Below are positions 16,743 through 25,176 of a DNA stretch of 64,000 nucleotides, one piece after another; positions within the stretch are counted from its first letter, which is position 1, and each line of letters starts with the position of its first letter. The position numbers were made by a program, and so were the translations under genes. Location of the stretch: the NCBI GenBank assembly GCA_900119625.1, contig FPKD01000004.1, positions 62,001 to 126,000 on the forward strand, in the 5' to 3' direction. The stretch is from Olsenella sp. kh2p3 (lineage in GTDB: Bacteria > Actinomycetota > Coriobacteriia > Coriobacteriales > Atopobiaceae). The notes beneath the pieces are model-generated. The model was not told where the DNA came from, searched no databases, and worked only from the letters and a program-made list of their open reading frames with translations.

Positions 16743-17246
16743 CTATCGCGCAACCTGCTCTGCGGCGTTGTCTGCGATATCGCGCTTCTCGCCGAACAGA
16801 GCACCAAAGACCCCGCGGACAACGGGACCAGCAACAAAGAACTGCCAGAAGAACGCCATGGGAAGGTTGAGGACGGTAGTCTGGATCCACGTTGCAAGGA
16901 TGTCGACGTTGGCGGGGCGCTTGATGATGAGCGTTGCGGCAAGGCTCATGAGCGGGCACATCAGCTGGACGCTCAGCGCAGAGATGGCAGCGACCATCGC
17001 AAAGGGGGTCTGGGGGTGAGGCCCAACCACCTTGACCGCGCGACGCGACACAATGGGGGAGACAACAAGCATATCGATAAGGAATGCGATCGGTCCCATA
17101 AATGCAAGCTCGGGCAGGGCCTCGAGAAAGACGAAGTTGGATAGGCTGCCGACCTCGAGCGTGATGTTGTAGCAAATCATCCCATACACCATGACGAGGA
17201 CCATCATGATGGTGAAAATGGCTGTTTGGACGCGGTTTTTCGGCAT
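16743..17246 (-). CDS. DUF2798 membrane protein (paralogue 1)
   Basis: 167-aa membrane protein with four hydrophobic helices in two similar halves, each starting IFTIMMVLVMVYGMICYN or ALSVQLMCPLMSLAATLI, as in DUF2798 proteins. Start at 17246 (MPKNRVQ) has GGGAGG upstream and matches the start of the paralogue at 31750 (MPKNKAQ). Function unknown; probably transport or membrane stress. The Shine-Dalgarno is inside a hairpin, suggesting translational control. Confidence 0.82.
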   Translation of the reverse strand: MPKNRVQTAIFTIMMVLVMVYGMICYNITLEVGSLSNFVFLEALPELAFMGPIAFLIDMLVVSPIVSRRAVKVVGPHPQTPFAMVAAISALSVQLMCPLMSLAATLIIKRPANVDILATWIQTTVLNLPMAFFWQFFVAGPVVRGVFGALFGEKRDIADNAAEQVAR

Positions 17247-17251
17247 GTAGA

Positions 17252-17292
17252 CCTCCCGGGTTGATGCAGTGTTGTTCGTTATCACCGGGAGG
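17252..17292 (-). promoter_or_regulatory. Hairpin sequestering the DUF2798 ribosome-binding site
   Basis: On the transcript CCTCCCGG (17292-17285) pairs with CCGGGAGG (17259-17252), and the latter is the Shine-Dalgarno of the gene starting at 17246. The loop is 25 nt. In the folded form translation should be off. The upstream ~250 nt without a gene could be a sensory leader. Confidence 0.55.
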
Positions 17293-17569
17293 GTGTGCGT
17301 TTCCAAGAGTACCTGCAATGGATATGTGCCAATGACCGTAACATGCCGGGCGCCAGCAATTTCGATGCGATATCGGGATGCGGACAAACTTTTCACAGAC
17401 AGCCGAAAAGCGTGGGATTTCCCTTAAGGAGCAATTCTCCGCAAGCATTATCGGCTTGGTGGTGCTGATGCGTGTCTCGCAATGGGTGCTATTGGTGATG
17501 CAATCTACCTGGTCAGCGGCTATACTCGCCGATGGATTCCTTTGAAGTGATGCCTGTGCTTGGGGTGGC

Positions 17570-18400
17570 ATGATGTCCGAGACCTTCGAGAAGAGAGATG
17601 ACAACCCACGGGCTGACCTTACGGGTGAGGCCTCCGGGCTGCGCTGGCTTGGAGAGGCCGAGAAACACGGCGGCCTTGTCTGCTCACGCGTTGTGCGGGC
17701 GGACGCCCATTCTCTACTCGAGGAGCGCATCGCCGAGGGGGCGCCAACGCGCGAGAAGGCCCGTCTCGCCGGTGCCGCGCTCGCGCGCACGCACGCTGCC
17801 GGCGCGTCGTGGTATGGCTGCCCGCCCCCTGGCTGGAGTGGCACTGGCTACGTGATTGGCCGCTCGCTCACGCCAGTGGTGCCTGACGAGCCGGCTGATA
17901 GCCAGGGATGGGGTGCTGCGTGCGCCGAGTGGCGCGTGATGCCCCATGTGCGTTCCATTCGCGATGACGGTCTGGTGGATGACTCGGAGGTACGCCTTCT
18001 CACCCATGTGGCAGACCGCATGGCAGCTGGCGACTTCGATTCCCCGGAGCCGGAGCTTGTTCGCAGCCAGGGCCACTTCTGCTCGCGCATTCACGGCGAC
18101 CTCTGGGCCGGCAACCTCCTGTGGGCTGCCGATGGCTCCCGCGCCGCGGCTACCGGCGCCGCGCTTATCGACCCCATGGCTTCGGGTGGCCACGCCGAGA
18201 CCGACCTCGCCATGCTCCAGCTCTTTGGCTGCGCGTACCTGGACGATCTTCTTGCCGGCTACAACGAGGTGTCGCCGCTGGCAGATGGCTGGCGTGAGCG
18301 CGTGGGCATCCACCAGCTGGTGCCGGTGCTCTTGCACTGCGTGCTCTTTGGCGAGAGCTACGTGGGGCTTGCGCTCTCCATTGCCCGGCGCTATGCGTAG
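17570..18400 (+). CDS. Fructosamine kinase family protein
   Basis: 276-aa protein-kinase-fold enzyme. SRIHGDLWAGNLLW is the catalytic loop (HGD..N) and ALIDPMASGGHAETDLAML holds the metal-binding D and downstream acid, both signatures of fructosamine/ketosamine-3-kinases. It phosphorylates sugar moieties of glycated proteins or small amines so they detach. Two adjacent ATGs; either may start. No strong ribosome-binding site. Single gene. Confidence 0.85.
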   Translation: MMSETFEKRDDNPRADLTGEASGLRWLGEAEKHGGLVCSRVVRADAHSLLEERIAEGAPTREKARLAGAALARTHAAGASWYGCPPPGWSGTGYVIGRSLTPVVPDEPADSQGWGAACAEWRVMPHVRSIRDDGLVDDSEVRLLTHVADRMAAGDFDSPEPELVRSQGHFCSRIHGDLWAGNLLWAADGSRAAATGAALIDPMASGGHAETDLAMLQLFGCAYLDDLLAGYNEVSPLADGWRERVGIHQLVPVLLHCVLFGESYVGLALSIARRYA

Positions 18401-18461
18401 GGTGCTGCGCCGCGGGAGCACGCAACACAATCGGCGTGCGAATCTGTATCATCCTGCGCCC

Positions 18462-18489
18462 GCCACACATTCGTGAACGAATGTGTGGC
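18462..18489. promoter_or_regulatory. 28-bp palindrome before the arsC-like/arsR-like pair
   Basis: GCCACACATTCGT-GA-ACGAATGTGTGGC, perfect 13-bp arms, 40 bp before the first ATG: a good ArsR-type operator. Similar CGAATSTGT arms also occur at about 43.5 and 57.8 kb, so it may instead be a dispersed repeat. Confidence 0.55.
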
Positions 18490-18529
18490 AACGGCGATAG
18501 GGGTATGGTTGCGGCAAGGGGGGAGGCAT

Positions 18530-19033
18530 ATGACGAGAGAACCAAGCGCAACGACGACCGACGCGACTGCCGAGCCAGTTGCTATAGCCCGCCCAGTTGT
18601 CGCCTTTGTCTGTACGCACAACGCCTGCCGAAGCCAGATGGCCCAGGCTCTGGCGGAACGAATGATGCCCGGCGAGGCCACGTTCCTCTCGGCGGGAACT
18701 GACCCAGCTTCCCATGTCGATGCAGGTGCCCTGGAGGAGCTCTCGCGCCGAGGGATTCCGCCAGAGATTATCGTGACGCTGCGCCCCAAGTACCTCTCCG
18801 AGCTGCCTACGCGCGTGGACTGGCTGGTAACTATGGGCTGCGGAGTCGCCTGCCCCATGCTTCCGTGTGCTCACCGTGAAGACTGGGGTCTGAAAGATCC
18901 CACGGGCGGACCAAAGGAGCACTACGCAGCATGCGCCGAGGACATTTTGCTCCGCCTTGTCGACCTTCGTGTGAGAATGGGGATCGATAAAACCGGACAC
19001 GTGCACAAAGGGGATACGGATGAGCGAGATTGA
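18530..19033 (+). CDS. Low-molecular-weight phosphatase/arsenate reductase family protein
   Basis: 167 aa. VAFVCTHNACRSQMAQALAE carries the CX5R phosphate-binding loop. TMGCGVACPMLPCAHREDWG followed by LKDPTG is the ArsC-type region with further cysteines and the general-acid Asp. Thioredoxin-linked ArsC enzymes reduce arsenate to arsenite. ATG at 18530 has a strong GGGGGGAGG upstream; an earlier ATG lacks one. Overlaps the ArsR gene by 14 bp, supporting an arsenic or metal-stress role. No arsenite pump is adjacent. Confidence 0.82.
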   Translation: MTREPSATTTDATAEPVAIARPVVAFVCTHNACRSQMAQALAERMMPGEATFLSAGTDPASHVDAGALEELSRRGIPPEIIVTLRPKYLSELPTRVDWLVTMGCGVACPMLPCAHREDWGLKDPTGGPKEHYAACAEDILLRLVDLRVRMGIDKTGHVHKGDTDERD

Positions 19034-19340
19034 TGCCGAGGTGTTCAAGGCCCCGGCAGACGAGAATCGCCTTGCCATTGTCCGCATGGTGGGCTCGTGC
19101 GGAGAGGCGTGTGCGTGCGACCTGCTCGCGGACCTTAACATCTCGCAGCCCACGCTCTCCCACCATATGAAGGTGCTCTGCAGCTGCGGCATAGTGCGCT
19201 GCCGGCGAGAGGGCCGTTGGTGCCACTACTCGATAGACCCACAGGTGGCGGCCGGACTCGCGAACTTCTTTTCGGGATTCACGTTAGCCGACGCCAAGCT
19301 GGGCGACTGCTCATGCAATGGTTACAAGGCCAGCGCGTAG
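19020..19340 (+). CDS. ArsR family metalloregulator
   Basis: 106-aa winged helix. EACACDLLADLNISQPTLSH combines the metal-binding CxC of the ArsR helix 3 motif (usually CVCDL) with the recognition helix; MKVLCSCGIVRCRREGRWCH adds more cysteines, and the tail has a CSC. Cys-rich, as in arsenite/antimonite sensors. Overlaps the arsC-like gene by 14 bp, and a palindrome precedes the operon, fitting autorepression relieved by metalloid. Confidence 0.9.
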   Translation: MSEIDAEVFKAPADENRLAIVRMVGSCGEACACDLLADLNISQPTLSHHMKVLCSCGIVRCRREGRWCHYSIDPQVAAGLANFFSGFTLADAKLGDCSCNGYKASA

Positions 19341-19358
19341 CCACCTGGCCTTCTCGCT

Positions 19359-20006
19359 CTACTCGGCGCCCTCGGAGCGCACCGCGTTCTTGATGGCGGG
19401 AATCGCGCGCTTGGCAGCCCAGATTGCCGCTACAACAACAATGATTGCAATCACCACGAGGGTCATCACGTCGATGGTCTGCGTGGCACCCGCCGAGGCA
19501 CTCTCCCACGCAGAGCCAGCGACATAGCCCAGCGTGCAGAGGACGGTGTTCCAGGCCAGCGAGCCAAGGAACGTGTATGCCGAGAAGCGCAGCACACCCA
19601 TGCCCGAGATGCCGGCGGGAATGGAGATGAGGCTGCGCACAACGGGGATGCAGCGGCAAACCAGGACGCTGACCTGCCCGTGCTTCTTGAACCAGCCGAT
19701 GGCGCTGGAGACGTCGTTGGGCTCGAAGCCCAGCATGCGCAGGGGCTTGGTGCCCATCAGACGTTCAAGGCGCTCCTGGCTAAGGACGCGACCAACGCCA
19801 TAGAGGACGTAGGCGCCCAACAGTGACCCGATGGTTGCCGCGAGGACTGCCGCGGGAAGCCAGAGCGATCCGATGCTCGACATAAAGCCCGCAGCGGGGA
19901 GGATGGCCTCGCTGGGGATGGGCGGAAAGACGTTCTCGAGAAAGATCAGCGCGGCAAGCGCCAGGTAACCGTACTGGGCGACAAAGGAAAGGACAAAGGA
20001 CTCCAT
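19359..20006 (-). CDS. DedA family membrane protein
   Basis: 215-aa SNARE-associated/DedA membrane protein. ENVFPPIPSEAILPAAGF is the conserved reentrant motif with the functional Glu, and CRCIPVVRSLISIPAGISGM the conserved Arg-rich motif. The family flips undecaprenyl phosphate or lipids and affects envelope stress and cationic-peptide resistance. Downstream of an OmpR-type regulator gene in the same direction, with phased boxes in between. Convergent with the ArsR gene, 18 nt apart. Confidence 0.9.
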   Translation of the reverse strand: MESFVLSFVAQYGYLALAALIFLENVFPPIPSEAILPAAGFMSSIGSLWLPAAVLAATIGSLLGAYVLYGVGRVLSQERLERLMGTKPLRMLGFEPNDVSSAIGWFKKHGQVSVLVCRCIPVVRSLISIPAGISGMGVLRFSAYTFLGSLAWNTVLCTLGYVAGSAWESASAGATQTIDVMTLVVIAIIVVVAAIWAAKRAIPAIKNAVRSEGAE

Positions 20007-20065
20007 GGCACACTCCCTAGCATGGGCGCCACCGCGGCGCCGTGTTGGCTTCTTGACGGTGGGAC

Positions 20066-20120
20066 ATGCTAAGGGGGCGCGCTAAACGCTCTGGTACGCA
20101 AAGATAAACGCTAGCTAAAC
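20066..20120 (-). promoter_or_regulatory. Phased response-regulator boxes and promoter of the DedA gene
   Basis: On the minus strand GTTTAGC (20120-20114), GTTTATC (20109-20103) and GTTTAGC (20087-20081) start 11 and 22 bp apart, the one-turn phasing used by OmpR/PhoB regulators. TAGCAT (20071-20066) as -10 lies 9 bp after the last box, which replaces a -35. Confidence 0.6.
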
Positions 20121-20164
20121 ATGGTGGAGGCAGCTGACGCAGCGCTATGGGCCGTCCGTCAGCG

Positions 20165-20887
20165 CTAGCTGCCAGCTTCCGAGCGCAGGATGTAGCCCGC
20201 GCCGCGCACGGTCTGGATGAGCGCCGGGTGCGCCGGGTCGTGCTCGAGCTTCTCGCGTAGCCTGTTCACGTGGACCGTGACCGTGGCGCCGTCGCCCACG
20301 GCGTCCTCGCCCCACACGCGCTCGTAGAGGGCCTGCCGGCTAAAGACAGTGTCGGGGCGCTGGGCCAAGAACAGCAGCAGCTCGTACTTACGGTTGGTGA
20401 GCGTGACCTCGCTGTCCGCCACGCTCACGGTGTGCGAGGCGGGACAGATGCGCACGTCACCAAAAACAAGGTCGTCTGCCTGGGGTTCGTTTGTCTCGGC
20501 GGCCGCTGTGGCGGCACTGCTCGCACGCTCGACGGAAGCGAGGCACGCCTTCACGCGGGCCACGAGCACGCTTGGCGAGAAGGGCTTGGTCACATAGTCG
20601 TTGGCGCCAATGCCTAGGCCACGGATTACGTCGATGTCCTCGCCACGCGCGGTCACCATGATGACGGGGATGCCGGAGCGCTCGCGGATGGACCGGCAAA
20701 TGGAAAGCCTGTCCTCGCCCGGCAGCATGAGGTCAAGAATGACCAGGTCAAAGCCACCTCCCAGCGCAAGCGAGAGGCCCTTGCGACCATCATGTGCAAG
20801 GGCTGTGTCAAAGCCGCTTGCCTCAAGGTAGTCGCGTTCAAGCTCGGCGATGTCCTCGTCGTCCTCGACAATCAAGATCTTGCTCAT
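20165..20887 (-). CDS. OmpR/PhoB family response regulator
   Basis: 240 aa. Receiver domain MSKILIVEDDEDIAELERDY with phosphoacceptor Asp52 in LVILDLMLPG, and a C-terminal winged helix (LTNRKYELLLFLAQRPDTVF, VTVHVNRLREKL, TVRGAGYIL). Its ATGA start overlaps the stop of the sensor kinase gene by 4 bp. It probably activates the downstream DedA gene through the phased boxes between them. Confidence 0.93.
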   Translation of the reverse strand: MSKILIVEDDEDIAELERDYLEASGFDTALAHDGRKGLSLALGGGFDLVILDLMLPGEDRLSICRSIRERSGIPVIMVTARGEDIDVIRGLGIGANDYVTKPFSPSVLVARVKACLASVERASSAATAAAETNEPQADDLVFGDVRICPASHTVSVADSEVTLTNRKYELLLFLAQRPDTVFSRQALYERVWGEDAVGDGATVTVHVNRLREKLEHDPAHPALIQTVRGAGYILRSEAGS

Positions 20888-22374
20888 GCGGATGCCTCCC
20901 CCGTGCTGTTCTCGGCGGCGGCCTGTTCGGCGACGCGCAGCGTGAGGATCACGCGCAGCCCGTGCGGCTCGACGTTCTCTGCCGTAGCCTCACCGCCCAT
21001 CGCGTGCATGGCGCGCCGTACGATGGCAAGGCCAAGTCCGCTGCCCCCAGATGTTGCGGTGCGCGACGGATCGGTACGGTAGAAGACCTCGAAGATGCGT
21101 TCCAGCGACTCCGCGGGCACGCCGGGCCCGTTGTCGGCGATGGCAACCTCAACGTGTCTGCCGTCCGGCGCGACGCTCGCGCGAACCGTAATCGCGCTGC
21201 CGGGTGCATGCCTCGTGGCGTTGAGCAGCACGTTTGTCACCGCCTGGCGCAGGAGTCTCTCGTCGGCAAGCGCCGTTGCAGGCGTAAGTTCCACCTGGGC
21301 AAGCGTGTTACCCGTGCGCTCGAGCTCTGGCGCGAGGTTGTCCAGCACGTTTTGCAGGAACGTGTCCACGCGCACGGGTCGTTCCTCGTGCGGGAAGTCG
21401 CCCAGGTCGAGCTTGGAGAACATGAACAGCTCGGACACCAGGCCGTCCATCTCCTCGGCCTTGGAGGCGATGCGCGTGGCGTAGCGCTCGCGCATCTGGG
21501 GCGTGGTAGCAATGCCGTCGCGCAGCCCCTCGGCGTAGCCGCGGATGGAGGTGAGCGGGGAGCGCAGGTCGTGCGAGATGCACGCGATGAGCTCCTGGCG
21601 GTTGCGCTGGTCGCGCTGCTGGCGCTCCTCTGACGCCTGTAGCTGGGCCGTCATGCGGTCGAACGAGTCCGCGATGGGGCGAAACTCGTCGTCGCGATCG
21701 TAGCGTATGCGGTAGGAGAGGTTGCCGGCAGAGAGCTGCTGCACCCCCTCCTCGAGGTGCCCCAGCGACCACTCGATGCGGTCGAACACGTAGCGGTGGC
21801 AGAAGCGATTCACCAGGTAGACCGAGAGGGCAGCGGTGAGCGCCAGGATGAAGGCGCTGGCCACGGCCATCTGCTTGATGGTGCCGTCTGCAACCTCGGT
21901 GAGCGAGCCAAAGACGGCAACCTGGTAGCTTATCGCGCCGTCCTCGGCCGCCTCAGCCTTTAGGAACATGGTCCGCTCGCCGGAGCGCATTGTGACGGGG
22001 CTCTCGCCCGTGGCGCTGGCAGCGAGGGCAAACGAGAGATCCGTATCCGTGACGCCGCTGGTGGAGAAGACAGCGCCCCCATCCTCAATAACGGCGAGGT
22101 CAAGACCTTGCCCTTGGAGGATGGAGGCGACGCCGTCGTACGAGACGGACGCAGGCGCAGCGTTGTCCACGGTCTTCTCGACCAGCTCGGCCGCCGTGGT
22201 GCCCGCCTAGTAGAAGTCGCTTTCGCTGTCGAGCCCCAGACCCTTGCCGCTGGCCGTGTTGAGCATCACGGCGAGGCACGCCACGCCCACAAGGGCGGTC
22301 ACGAGGACTGGTACCACGACCATGATCACATTGGAGACAAGGAGCCGGTGGCGTATGGTCTGCCTCGACGTCAT
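20884..22374 (-). pseudogene. Sensor histidine kinase with an in-frame stop
   Basis: HAMP, HisKA (IACISHDLRSPLTSIRGYAE) and HATPase_c (N-box VTNVLLNATRHA, G-boxes DNGPGVP and GSGLGLAIV) are intact. From ATG at 22374 the frame encodes the first membrane helix (VIMVVVPVLVTALVGVACLA) but meets TAG at codon 56 (22209-22207) and then continues open for 440 codons. A GTG at 22170 could start a protein lacking the first helix. Either a recent nonsense mutation, stop read-through or a base error. Partner of the overlapping response regulator. Confidence 0.75.
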
Positions 22375-22420
22375 TGCAGCGCGTACCTCTCGTCGTGGTT
22401 ATCAGGGGGCCTGCGTGGAA

Positions 22421-22780
22421 CTACTCTACCATCGGCGTGCCGTCCGACAGGTGGCGCTTGTATTCGGTGCCCCAGTCTCGCATTGAGTCAAGAACGGGCT
22501 GGAGGCTCTTGCCCAGCGGTGTGAGCGAGTACTCCACGCGCGGCGGCACCTCGGCAAACACCTCGCGATGCACGAGGCCCGCCTCTTCCATGGCGCGCAG
22601 CTGGCTGGTGAGCACCTTCTGCGAGATGTGCCCCACCGAGCGCCGCAGCTCTCCAAAGCGCTTGGTCCCCTCCATGAGGTCGCGCAGGATGAGGACCTCC
22701 CATTTGTTGCCAATGAGCGTGAGCGTGGTCTCCACCGGGCATGCCGGTAGCTTGCTGAGAAGTTCTTCGTTTTGCGACAT
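22421..22780 (-). CDS. HxlR family transcriptional regulator
   Basis: 119-aa winged helix of the HxlR/YodB type: LPACPVETTLTLIGNKWEVL with the N-terminal conserved Cys used in redox or electrophile sensing, FGELRRSVGHISQKVLTSQL as recognition region, and EVPPRVEYSLTPLGKSL as wing. Divergent from an NAD(P)-binding protein gene with dyads in between, so it likely represses that gene and itself under quinone/aldehyde stress. Confidence 0.9.
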   Translation of the reverse strand: MSQNEELLSKLPACPVETTLTLIGNKWEVLILRDLMEGTKRFGELRRSVGHISQKVLTSQLRAMEEAGLVHREVFAEVPPRVEYSLTPLGKSLQPVLDSMRDWGTEYKRHLSDGTPMVE

Positions 22781-22797
22781 GGCTGGTAGCCTCCAAT

Positions 22798-22833
22798 AGT
22801 TACCTTTAGGTACTTACAGCACTTTATTGTGCT
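22798..22833. promoter_or_regulatory. Dyads between HxlR and the NAD(P)-binding gene
   Basis: AGTTACCTTTAGGTACTT (22798-22815) is an imperfect dyad and AGCAC-N6-GTGCT (22818-22833) a second, both in the 142-bp divergent region. Either could be the HxlR operator. Confidence 0.5.
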
Positions 22834-22922
22834 TACTTCCCAATATGCACCTCTCTCCGTAAGGTTGCAAGTGTCAGGAGGGCGATGGCACTGCGCCAAC
22901 GCCAGTGAAGAAAGGAATCACC

Positions 22923-23570
22923 ATGAGCCAGAACAACACCAAGAAGATTGCCGTCGTCGCCGCAAACGGTCGCGTGGGTAGCCTCGTCGTGGCGGAGGCG
23001 GTTCGCCGCGGTTTTGACGTCACCGCCATCGCTCGAAGTGATAACCATTCCCAGGCGCAGCACTTCCTTCAGGGGGATGCGCTGACGCTTACTCGCGAGC
23101 AGCTCGAGGGTTTTGACGTTGTGGTTGACGCCGTGGGTGGTTGGACTAAGGAGACCCTGCACCTTGTTCCCGATGCTGTCGAGCACCTGGCAGATGTTCT
23201 CGCCGGTACTGAGGTGCGTCTGGTGGTTGTTGGCGGTGCGGGCTCCCTCTTTGTGAACCCCGAGCACACCATGACTCTGGCGCAGACGCCAGACTTCCCC
23301 GACGCCTTCAAGGGCGTGGCCTCTGAGGCGCAGCGCTCCCTCGACTTCCTGCGTACCTGCGACGACGTGCGCTGGACGTACGTCTCGCCAGCGGCGGACT
23401 TCCAGGCCGAGGGTGAGCGCACCGGCGAGTACACCCTCGCGGGCGAGGAGCTTACGCCCAACGAGAAGGGCGAGTCTGTTATCTCGTACGCCGATTACGC
23501 CATCGCGATGGTCGACGAGGTCGAGTCCGGGAATCACATCCGCGAGCGCATCTCGGTTGTAAGCAAGTAG
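22923..23570 (+). CDS. NAD(P)H-binding protein (atypical SDR)
   Basis: 215-aa NAD(P)-binding Rossmann protein of the NmrA/atypical SDR type. KIAVVAANGRVGSLVVAEAV is a dinucleotide-binding loop (the usual GxxGxxG reads AxxGxxG), and VVVGGAGSLFVNPE and VSPAADFQ match the family. ATG at 22923 has AAAGGAA upstream. Divergent from HxlR, which suggests redox or electrophile induction. Substrate unknown. Hairpin repeats with 61-bp spacing follow the stop. Confidence 0.88.
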   Translation: MSQNNTKKIAVVAANGRVGSLVVAEAVRRGFDVTAIARSDNHSQAQHFLQGDALTLTREQLEGFDVVVDAVGGWTKETLHLVPDAVEHLADVLAGTEVRLVVVGGAGSLFVNPEHTMTLAQTPDFPDAFKGVASEAQRSLDFLRTCDDVRWTYVSPAADFQAEGERTGEYTLAGEELTPNEKGESVISYADYAIAMVDEVESGNHIRERISVVSK

Positions 23571-23588
23571 GTACGGTGACGCTGATAG

Positions 23589-23760
23589 GCGCTTCTCGTA
23601 CGTGCTAGCTGCAAGAATCGCCCTTCCGGCGAGAAAACGGCGCCGGAAGGGCGGTTTTGTACGCACTCGCTGCCAAAGCACGCCTTCGGGCGTCCGATTG
23701 ACGCCCGGAGCCCCATCTCGTACGGAATAGCTGCGATAACGTGCCCTCCGTTTTCCGACA
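23589..23760. repeat. 61-bp periodic hairpin repeat, locus 1
   Basis: Two units starting at 23626 and 23687, plus part units on both sides. Each begins with a hairpin such as CCGGCGagaaaaCGGCGCCGG or CGGGCGtc..gaCGCCCG, followed by a linker with CTCGTACGGAAT or GCTGC. See finding on the family. Confidence 0.8.
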
Positions 23761-23846
23761 CGCGTCGCCGGCGCCTGGGTACAACCCTGACAGTTCGGGC
23801 TGTCCCAGGCGCCTTGGCGTGGGACCTTCAGAAGTGGAGCGATTGC

Positions 23847-24380
23847 ATGGGCGAGAAGATCGACGTGCTCGAGCACGCGGGCGAGATTCTACCGGCCGTC
23901 AACAAGGGTGTGCTGCTTACCAGCGCGGCAAGCGGAAAGGCCAACACCATGACCATCTCGTGGGGAATGCTGGGCGTGGAGTGGGCGCGTCCGGTGTTCG
24001 TGACCTTTGTGCGCGAGGGTCGCTTTACCCGCACGCTGTTGGACGAGACGGGCGAGTTCACCATTGGCATTCCAGGGAAGGGGTTCGACCGCAAGATCTT
24101 GGGCCGCGCGGGTAGCGTCACCGGCCGCGATATCGATAAGATTGCCGAGCTGGGGCTGCACACGGTGAAGTCCCAGGTTGTTTCTGTGCCAGCAATCGCT
24201 GAGGCCGCCATCACCCTTGAGTGCCGCGTGGTGTACCGTCAGCCCCAGGACCGCAACGCCCTGCCGGCAGGCATCCTTGACCGTTTCTATCCGCAGGACG
24301 TGCCCGGCACCGACTGTGACGCCAACCACGACATGCACATTGCCTACTACGGCGAGGTTGTTGCTGCGTACAGGATGTAG
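23847..24380 (+). CDS. Flavin reductase-like domain protein
   Basis: 177-aa split-barrel FMN-binding protein. TSAASGKANTMTISWGMLGV and FVTFVREGRFTRTLLDETGE are the flavin-binding segments, with GEFTIGIPGKGFDRKILGRA following. Probably a flavin- or FMN-dependent reductase. ATG at 23847 has GTGGAG upstream; the frame is open further but offers only a TTG. A 10-bp inverted repeat GGCGCCTGGG/CCCAGGCGCC (about 23769-23813) precedes the gene. Substrate unknown. Confidence 0.85.
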   Translation: MGEKIDVLEHAGEILPAVNKGVLLTSAASGKANTMTISWGMLGVEWARPVFVTFVREGRFTRTLLDETGEFTIGIPGKGFDRKILGRAGSVTGRDIDKIAELGLHTVKSQVVSVPAIAEAAITLECRVVYRQPQDRNALPAGILDRFYPQDVPGTDCDANHDMHIAYYGEVVAAYRM

Positions 24381-24393
24381 CAACGAGAAGACC

Positions 24394-24430
24394 GTCGCAT
24401 ATGCGACGCAATAGTTGTCGCATATGCGAC
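24394..24430. repeat. Twin perfect palindromes between convergent genes
   Basis: GTCGCATATGCGAC occurs at 24394-24407 and 24417-24430, 23 bp apart, in the gap between the flavin reductase stop and the yhbY stop. Could be a bidirectional terminator or protein-binding site. Confidence 0.7.
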
Positions 24431-24494
24431 GAAAGGTCGTCGCGCTTTGTCGCATTCCTTCGTTGGGGCCGTACCCAGAGCGCAGAGCCGGGCT

Positions 24495-24794
24495 CTACAC
24501 CAGCTGGATGTGCTCGATGTCCTCGCGCTGAGACGTGCGGTAGAGCACGAACTTGTGGCCGATTACCTGGACGACCTCGGCGTGCGTGGGGCGCGCGAGT
24601 GCAATGGCAGCCTCGCGGGTGTCCATGCCCGAGGTGCCCTGGACCGAGCACTTGACGAGCTCGTTTGCCTCGAGCGCCGAGTCGGTCTGGCGCACGACGG
24701 CGTCCGTGATGCCGGCCTTGCCAACGCCGATGGTCGCCTCGAGTCGGTTGGCCATGCTGCGGAGCTGGCGAATCTGACGGCCGGTGAGTTCCAT
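24495..24794 (-). CDS. yhbY: YhbY family RNA-binding protein (CRM domain)
   Basis: 99-aa single CRM-domain protein, full length for the family. LTGRQIRQLRSMANRLEATI, then VGKAGITD containing the GxxG loop, and LVKCSVQGT are diagnostic. It associates with the large ribosomal subunit precursor. ATG preceded by AGGAGG. Single gene, convergent with the flavin reductase gene. Confidence 0.9.
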   Translation of the reverse strand: MELTGRQIRQLRSMANRLEATIGVGKAGITDAVVRQTDSALEANELVKCSVQGTSGMDTREAAIALARPTHAEVVQVIGHKFVLYRTSQREDIEHIQLV

Positions 24795-25176
24795 GGTTCC
24801 TCCTGTGTGGAAGCGCGGGGCTTCGAGTGCGCAGCTTTGGGGCGCGCTTCTCGCTGGTAATAACGCTATGGCAGGTTACCACGCGCGGGCGCCGCAACGC
24901 TGCGGCACCAGCGTTTCCCCTTGAAGCGTGCACGTTGTAGCGTGGCGGCAGGGCCGAGGGGGCAATGGCAGCAGGTGTTCTTCTCGGCGTATCGTAAGAC
25001 GCGGATTTCGAACGGTTAACCTGGTCTAAATGGCGAAACTACGCGCCTTTCTGACGGCTCCGCGCATCCCGAACGGTTAACCCGGCTTAAACGTTCGGAA
25101 TTTTCCTAACCGGCGAGAATCCGCGGAACTGCGGTCGCCACTGGGCGTCTCGCCGCTAGGCAGTCTTGACAGTCCC
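24795..25176. other. Intergenic region with a 61-bp spaced repeat
   Basis: No gene seen. CGAACGGTTAACCTGGTCTA at 25009 and CGAACGGTTAACCCGGCTTA at 25070 are exactly 61 bp apart. CTAACCGGCGAGAATCCGCG at 25106 recurs, with two changes, at 57861. Confidence 0.65.
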
